8,121 bases of DNA from Mucilaginibacter sp. Lineage in GTDB: Bacteria > Bacteroidota > Bacteroidia > Sphingobacteriales > Sphingobacteriaceae. The stretch covers positions 1 to 8,121 of the forward strand of contig JACMRC010000335.1 in assembly GCA_014376655.1 (NCBI GenBank), in the 5' to 3' direction. This document shows positions 4,394 through 8,121 of this stretch, in pieces. The notes beneath the pieces are model-generated. The model was not told the origin of the DNA. It ran no database searches and was given only the letters and a program-made list of their open reading frames with translations. The translations under genes and the position numbers were made by a program. Position 1 is the stretch's first letter. Each line of letters starts with the position of its first letter.

Positions 4394-7150
4394 TTATTTT
4401 ACGGTATATCTATAAAGCGTACGCCCTATATTTCCATTGCTGTCAATACCCTCTATTATGGCGCGATAGGTGCCTGTACCGTCTGCATTAAAGAAATCAA
4501 AACCGGCATTGCCTTCTTTGTCGGTTATTACTTTGGGGTTCCAGTAAATGGTGGTCCGTAAATCACCTCCAAATGAGCCAGATTTGGTAGCATCATACTT
4601 AGGCGAATAAAATGCCCGGGCCGGGTAATAACCTTTTGGTGAAAAATTTACGGCGCTGTATTGCGATGTAGTTAGTTGGGCAAGCAACTCTTTATCTAAC
4701 TTTGGTTTAGTTGTTTTTTTACTACTTACAACAACAACCCCGTTTGTGCCGTTCATGCGGTTTACGCCACTTAACCCTTCATTATTAAATATTTCTATTT
4801 GATCTATGGTTTCGGCAGGGATGCCAAAAAGATTCGCAAAGTCTACAATCATCCCATCCAGATAAATAGATACTTCTACTTTTTTACCCGCATTGTAATC
4901 GCGTGTTATATATAGCTTATCCTGGTAATAGGTAATTCCGGGTAGGGTTGCTTTTATGCACTCGTATAATGAGCCGCACCCCTCCAGGCGTTTACCATCC
5001 ACTACGTGGTCTGGTATACTGCTTAATCCTACCAATGTAGGGAAATCCTGGTGGCTGACCTTTTTTTCGGGCTTTTGTTCTTTAATAACTACCTCTTTAA
5101 GCACACGCGAGTTAGCCAGCTGTTTTTTATCGTTTTGTAAATAGGCATTTAGTACTGTATCAATGTTAATAACTTCATCTGCAGCGCTGGTATTAGGCGT
5201 AGGTGGCTGCGGTGTAGGGTTATTCATCATGATCATTAAGTTATTGCCATTGATTGACCCTTTAGCATTAATAACAGCTTTAACAGAATCCGGAAAATAT
5301 AATTTAGAGATCTTAAACTCGCCCTCGGGGGTAGTATTTACGCTTGCAGAAATTTTCATGTTCTTAACATAAAAATTTAACACCCCACGCGGTACAGGCA
5401 TACCTGCCGATGTACGCAACGAGCCTGAAATTTCAATACCATCTTCCGGCCAAAATTTTATAGTAGGTTGTTTGTTTGCAAATACATCCTTATAAACAAT
5501 GCGCCTGTAGCCTTGGGTAAGCATTAAAACATCCAGGTCCGCAGTGGTTTTATCATTTACCTTATTAAAATAATAGTTAGGCTTTTCAATATACCCTTTC
5601 AAGTCGGCATTAAGCAGCTGACTGGTTAAAATTGTGGTCTCCGCATCTTCATCAAATGGTACTTTCCTGTCATCTAATACGGTTACTGATAAATGAGCCA
5701 TAGCAGGTTGGTTTGCGGCTGTTTTTGCTGTAACGTTAAAAGCTACAGGGTCGCGCAGCCCATAGGTTGATTTAGCGGTGCTTAAACCTATTTTTAATTG
5801 ATCATTACGTTGTATAAATACAACACGCTCTGCCAACGGGTCGCCGTTAGCAGCAAAAATAGTAAACTGAGCTATTCCTGAAGGGAACTTGGATTTAGCA
5901 ATAGTGGCCGAATAATTTTTAGTAACCAGTACCGATTGCCCCCCATAACAGATAACCTGGCCAGATTGGCCTAAAATAGATATCTTTTTGTATTTGTTCG
6001 CCAAAAAATAGGCATCGTTTGCCGAAATTGTAAGTGTTAGTTTTTCGGGATCGCTGCTGGTTATATTAAATGTTATACCCGACTCTTTAGCTTTTGGCAA
6101 GTCATAACTGTTTTGTGAACCATCGGCGAAAGTTAACGTTGCCTTGTAGGTTTTACCTGCTTCCGCTGTTAACTCAAATACACCCATCCCTAAATGCTGC
6201 GTTGTAACAGAAGCTACCACGGTTCCGCTGTTGTCTACAATAGTCCCTTTAACATCTGTGCCTAATCCATCAGGTTTAACAGCTTTAAAAGCAACCTTTG
6301 ATTTAATGCCCGTTACCAGGTCGCCACCTTCGGGGAAAAATTGTACATCAATTGGTGAAGCAACATTTTTTAACGAATATGAATTTACTATAGTGTTATT
6401 ATTAATATCAATCCCGGCTACCAGGTTAGCTTTGCCTAATCCATCGGTTTTATTTGTAGTAAAACTGATGTTAATATTGCCTTTAGCATCTGTTGTACCT
6501 TTGCCTTTGTTTATACTTTCGTCGTCTGTGTTTTGTACCTTCCAGCTAACTTTCCGGCCGGCATAGTCGCGGCCATCGGCAGTGTAATAATGTATCACCG
6601 CATCAATTTTAGCTGTATTGCTTTTAAACTGCCCCGATAAAGTGATACTGCTAAAAACGTTTTTATCTATAAGTGTACCAACGGGTATTGTTTTATTGAA
6701 GAAATAAGCGGGGTCAAAATTTCGCATCCAATTTGTGTATGCCTTTATATGATAATTGCCTTCTTTATAATTTCCTTTAAGTAGCAAAATATCCCCAATG
6801 GCTATTCCATCAGTAACTGGTAATTTTAAACGCTGTACGGTTGAATCTTTACTGGTTAAAACATCTACATATAAAACCTTGCTTATTGATGATGGCAGGT
6901 GTTTGTTTTTGGTCATATCATCATTAACAGTTACATCGTTTGTTAAGTATGCTTTAAACCAGATGGTATCGCCAACGGCATAATAAGGTTTGTCAAAATG
7001 CAGGTAAACTTTTTCAAAAGGGTAGTCGCTGTTGTACTTTACAGCCTTTGTAACAATAGTATTTATACTAATGGTATCAGTTTGTGCAAATGCCGATAAG
7101 CAGGTAACAAGTAACAGGGATAATGTAATAGCAAGTTTTCTTAAATTCAT
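4394..7150 (-). CDS. Secreted MG2-like / TonB-receptor-plug-like surface protein
   Basis: A 918-aa exported protein. Residues 1-22 are a Sec signal peptide (RK, hydrophobic core, then SAFA before Gln23). Residues 45-157 resemble the MG2 domain of alpha-2-macroglobulins: EKVYLHFDKPYYAVGDTIWF, later YHIKAYTNWMRNFDPAYFF. Further beta-rich, immunoglobulin-like segments follow. A Pro/Thr-rich linker lies at about 644-658. Then comes LKEVVIK (684-690) and a TonB-dependent-receptor plug-like domain (about 722-811) containing YLDGMIVDF, IDQIEIFNNEGLSGV and GTNGVVVVSSKK. No transmembrane barrel follows. The protein ends instead with a short segment marked by DLRTTIYWNPKV (863-874), resembling macroglobulin C-terminal strands. 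I see no thioester CGEQ motif. Such MG2/plug proteins recur in Bacteroidota, but their function is unknown to me. It is probably periplasmic or attached at the outer membrane and may bind protein partners. Divergent from the CYTH gene. Confidence 0.85.
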   Translation of the reverse strand: MNLRKLAITLSLLLVTCLSAFAQTDTISINTIVTKAVKYNSDYPFEKVYLHFDKPYYAVGDTIWFKAYLTNDVTVNDDMTKNKHLPSSISKVLYVDVLTSKDSTVQRLKLPVTDGIAIGDILLLKGNYKEGNYHIKAYTNWMRNFDPAYFFNKTIPVGTLIDKNVFSSITLSGQFKSNTAKIDAVIHYYTADGRDYAGRKVSWKVQNTDDESINKGKGTTDAKGNINISFTTNKTDGLGKANLVAGIDINNNTIVNSYSLKNVASPIDVQFFPEGGDLVTGIKSKVAFKAVKPDGLGTDVKGTIVDNSGTVVASVTTQHLGMGVFELTAEAGKTYKATLTFADGSQNSYDLPKAKESGITFNITSSDPEKLTLTISANDAYFLANKYKKISILGQSGQVICYGGQSVLVTKNYSATIAKSKFPSGIAQFTIFAANGDPLAERVVFIQRNDQLKIGLSTAKSTYGLRDPVAFNVTAKTAANQPAMAHLSVTVLDDRKVPFDEDAETTILTSQLLNADLKGYIEKPNYYFNKVNDKTTADLDVLMLTQGYRRIVYKDVFANKQPTIKFWPEDGIEISGSLRTSAGMPVPRGVLNFYVKNMKISASVNTTPEGEFKISKLYFPDSVKAVINAKGSINGNNLMIMMNNPTPQPPTPNTSAADEVINIDTVLNAYLQNDKKQLANSRVLKEVVIKEQKPEKKVSHQDFPTLVGLSSIPDHVVDGKRLEGCGSLYECIKATLPGITYYQDKLYITRDYNAGKKVEVSIYLDGMIVDFANLFGIPAETIDQIEIFNNEGLSGVNRMNGTNGVVVVSSKKTTKPKLDKELLAQLTTSQYSAVNFSPKGYYPARAFYSPKYDATKSGSFGGDLRTTIYWNPKVITDKEGNAGFDFFNADGTGTYRAIIEGIDSNGNIGRTLYRYTVK

Positions 7151-7179
7151 TAGTATGCTTTAAGGTATTAAAAAGATGT

Positions 7180-7220
7180 TAAATATATCTATTTATGCAG
7201 TAGTATGGCTAATACTATTG
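7180..7220 (-). promoter_or_regulatory. Possible promoter and palindrome of the MG2/plug gene
   Basis: On the minus strand TATATTTA (7180-7187) matches TAnnTTTG except at the last base, about 30 bp ahead of the ATG at 7150. Ten bases upstream of it is a 9-bp inverted repeat with one G:T pair and a 5-base centre (7198-7206 with 7212-7220; core TAGTAT-GGCTA-ATACTA). TTAG, a near match to the -33 TTTG, falls inside this palindrome at 21 bp from the -7 box. Confidence 0.35.
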
Positions 7221-7274
7221 TACTTTAACATTTTTTTACACTTTGCAGTATAATAGGGTATAAAAAAAACATTA

Positions 7275-7299
7275 ACCAACAATAATAAATGCTGTTGGT
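7275..7299. promoter_or_regulatory. Inverted repeat upstream of the CYTH gene
   Basis: ACCAACA (7275-7281) and TGTTGGT (7293-7299) are perfect 7-bp inverted repeats around an 11-base AT-rich centre, 21 bp ahead of the CYTH ATG. A near -7 box, TAATATTG (7299-7306), abuts it. It could be an operator or a leader hairpin; the sequence does not decide which. Confidence 0.3.
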
Positions 7300-7320
7300 A
7301 ATATTGGAAATAAATTTAAC

Positions 7321-7788
7321 ATGGGCATTGAAATAGAAAGAAAGTTTTTGGTTGATCATAAACAATGGCAGCAGCTGCCTAAACCTGCGGGTATTAAAAT
7401 GCAGCAAGGGTATATGGTTAATGAGGATGACAGAACCATAAGGTTGCGCATAGCGGATAAACAAGCTTATTTAACGTTTAAAAGCGGTACTACAGGTATA
7501 AGCCGTAACGAATATGAATACGAAATACCCTTTAATGAAGCAACTGATTTATTTGCCCAATTTGTTAAATCAGGGTTAGAAAAGACCAGGTATTGCATTA
7601 CTTATGCAACTAAATTATGGGAGGTTGATGTATTTGAAGGCGATAATGAGGGACTTGTTGTTGCCGAAATTGAATTGGATAGCGAGGACGAGCAATTTGA
7701 ACATCCACCATGGGTTACAATAGAGGTTAGCGGCGACGGGCGATATTATAACTCCAGTTTATCTACGCATCCGTTTAAAAACTGGTAA
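7321..7788 (+). CDS. CYTH-domain protein (short triphosphate tunnel metalloenzyme)
   Basis: A 155-aa cytoplasmic single-domain CYTH protein, a fold that binds triphosphate groups in a tunnel of charged residues with divalent metal. The diagnostic ExExK motif is at the very N-terminus (Glu4, Glu6, Lys8 in EIERKFL). Further expected charged residues follow: Arg41 and Arg43 (TIRLRI), Lys54 (LTFKSG), the NEYEYEIP acidic strand at 63-70, KTRY, WEVDVFEG, and VAEIELDSED. The size and the EIERKFLV start fit the small bacterial members, some of which hydrolyse inorganic tripolyphosphate. Adenylate cyclase or thiamine triphosphatase activity is known in other branches. The substrate here cannot be read from the sequence. 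The ATG at 7321 is required because the motif starts three residues later. The stop overlaps the following terminator. Divergent from the MG2/plug gene across 170 bp. Confidence 0.92.
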   Translation: MGIEIERKFLVDHKQWQQLPKPAGIKMQQGYMVNEDDRTIRLRIADKQAYLTFKSGTTGISRNEYEYEIPFNEATDLFAQFVKSGLEKTRYCITYATKLWEVDVFEGDNEGLVVAEIELDSEDEQFEHPPWVTIEVSGDGRYYNSSLSTHPFKNW

Positions 7789-7832
7789 ATAAAAAGGCAG
7801 GGTTTTCCGTAGAAAGCCCTGCCTTTTTATTT
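7787..7832. terminator. Bidirectional terminator, 21-bp stem overlapping the CYTH stop codon
   Basis: Bases 7787-7807 pair with 7812-7832 around a CGTA loop, with only one G:U pair. The core GGCAGGG/CCCTGCC is flanked by AAAAA and TTTTT, so a T-run follows the core on both strands. The left arm starts inside the CYTH TAA stop (7786-7788), and the right end is 27 bp from the stop of the convergent 68-aa gene. It probably serves both. Confidence 0.9.
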
Positions 7833-7859
7833 TAGTGTCCGGAGTACCGGGTGTGCTGC

Positions 7860-8066
7860 TTACCAGCCGCTACCTTTTTTTGCAGCGCCACTTGCGATAT
7901 GACCTTCAGCCGTAGCTTTGCTCATAATTGCAGCCATTTTGTTACCTGCTGCGTCTGCGCCTGTAGCAATGTATCTACCTGATTTTACATCAATAGTAGG
8001 ATCAATCATTGGTACGTTTTTAGTTTTTGTTTTTACTGAATAAGCAGTAATGCCTGATGTTGCCAT
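7860..8066 (-). CDS. Small basic protein of unknown function (68 aa)
   Basis: I do not recognise this protein. It is 68 aa, with no Cys, no signal peptide and no membrane segment. It has eight Lys and one Arg against four acidic residues, is rich in Ala, Gly and Thr, and ends in Trp. The C-terminal half has an internal near-repeat: G-R-YIATGADAAG (30-41) and G-HIASGAAKKG (55-65). This suggests a small two-fold or repeated structural unit. Reasons to think it is a real gene: a strong terminator on its strand 27 bp after the stop, an A-rich Bacteroidota-type leader before the ATG at 8066, a near -7 box at a sensible distance, and no other gene on this stretch. It could be a highly expressed small structural or nucleic-acid-associated protein, but that is a guess from composition only. 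Confidence 0.7.
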   Translation of the reverse strand: MATSGITAYSVKTKTKNVPMIDPTIDVKSGRYIATGADAAGNKMAAIMSKATAEGHIASGAAKKGSGW

Positions 8067-8086
8067 AAATAAGTTTTTAATTGTTT

Positions 8087-8121
8087 AAAAGTTAACCTTG
8101 TTAGGTGTGAATTGTTTACAC
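8087..8121 (-). promoter_or_regulatory. Possible promoter of the 68-aa gene with palindrome at window edge
   Basis: On the minus strand TAACTTTT (8087-8094) matches TAnnTTTG except at the last base, about 20 bp ahead of the ATG. Ten bases upstream is an imperfect palindrome, GTGTGAA-TTG-TTTACAC (8105-8121), with one G:T mismatch in 7-bp arms. It reaches the last base of the window, so it may continue beyond the edge. Confidence 0.3.

Noticed and set aside
6231..6566. 111-aa plus-strand open frame, and others at 4956-5144, 5163-5372 and 6798-6983
   Set aside because: All lie antisense inside the 918-aa gene, have no domain or promoter, and are expected shadows of a long coding frame.
4394..7150. 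Complete TonB-dependent receptor (SusC-like)
   Set aside because: Only a plug-like domain is present, late in the chain, with no following barrel and an MG2-like N-terminus; no SusD partner adjoins it.
8105..8121. lac-type operator
   Set aside because: The GTGTGAATTG wording recalls lac operator-region sequence, but the palindrome is imperfect, cut by the window edge, and no LacI-type regulator is present.

Overview
The window looks like a chromosomal stretch of an AT-rich Bacteroidota genome, most probably from the Sphingobacteriaceae (Mucilaginibacter/Pedobacter type). This rests on TAnnTTTG-like -7 promoter boxes, A-rich leaders without Shine-Dalgarno sequences, a lipoprotein starting CKK after its lipobox, and a large secreted protein joining an alpha-2-macroglobulin MG2-like domain to a TonB-receptor-type plug. 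The taxon is inferred; there is no rRNA or other marker to confirm it.

Layout. 1-407 (+) is the 3' end of gltD, the glutamate synthase small subunit, followed by a G+C-rich repeat-like patch and a terminator. 523-2954 (-) is a probable transcription unit read galK, then a SpoU/TrmH-type RNA methyltransferase (3 bp gap), then a DUF3052-like/OmdA two-domain protein. The only sizeable gap in that unit is filled by two opposed arrays of 7-bp repeats. 3098-3388 (+) is a YciI-family protein, divergent from galK. A long two-way terminator separates it from a convergent 250-aa lipoprotein (3446-4198, -). 4394-7150 (-) is the 918-aa MG2/plug surface protein. 7321-7788 (+) is a short CYTH (triphosphate tunnel) protein, divergent from it. 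A second long two-way terminator separates CYTH from a convergent 68-aa protein of unknown function (7860-8066, -).

How the genes fit together. Apart from the galK-methyltransferase coupling the genes look like ordinary, unrelated housekeeping and envelope functions. There is no CRISPR array, insertion sequence, phage gene or recognisable defence system. The lipoprotein and the MG2/plug protein are neighbours on one strand and both go to the envelope, but a weak terminator and a 195-bp gap lie between them, so a joint function is speculative.

The parts most worth a second look are the inverted heptamer arrays at 1194-1262, the barrel-less MG2/plug protein, the 68-aa protein with an internal repeat, and short palindromes lying 10-12 bp upstream of several candidate -7 boxes. 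No clear new multi-gene system is visible.
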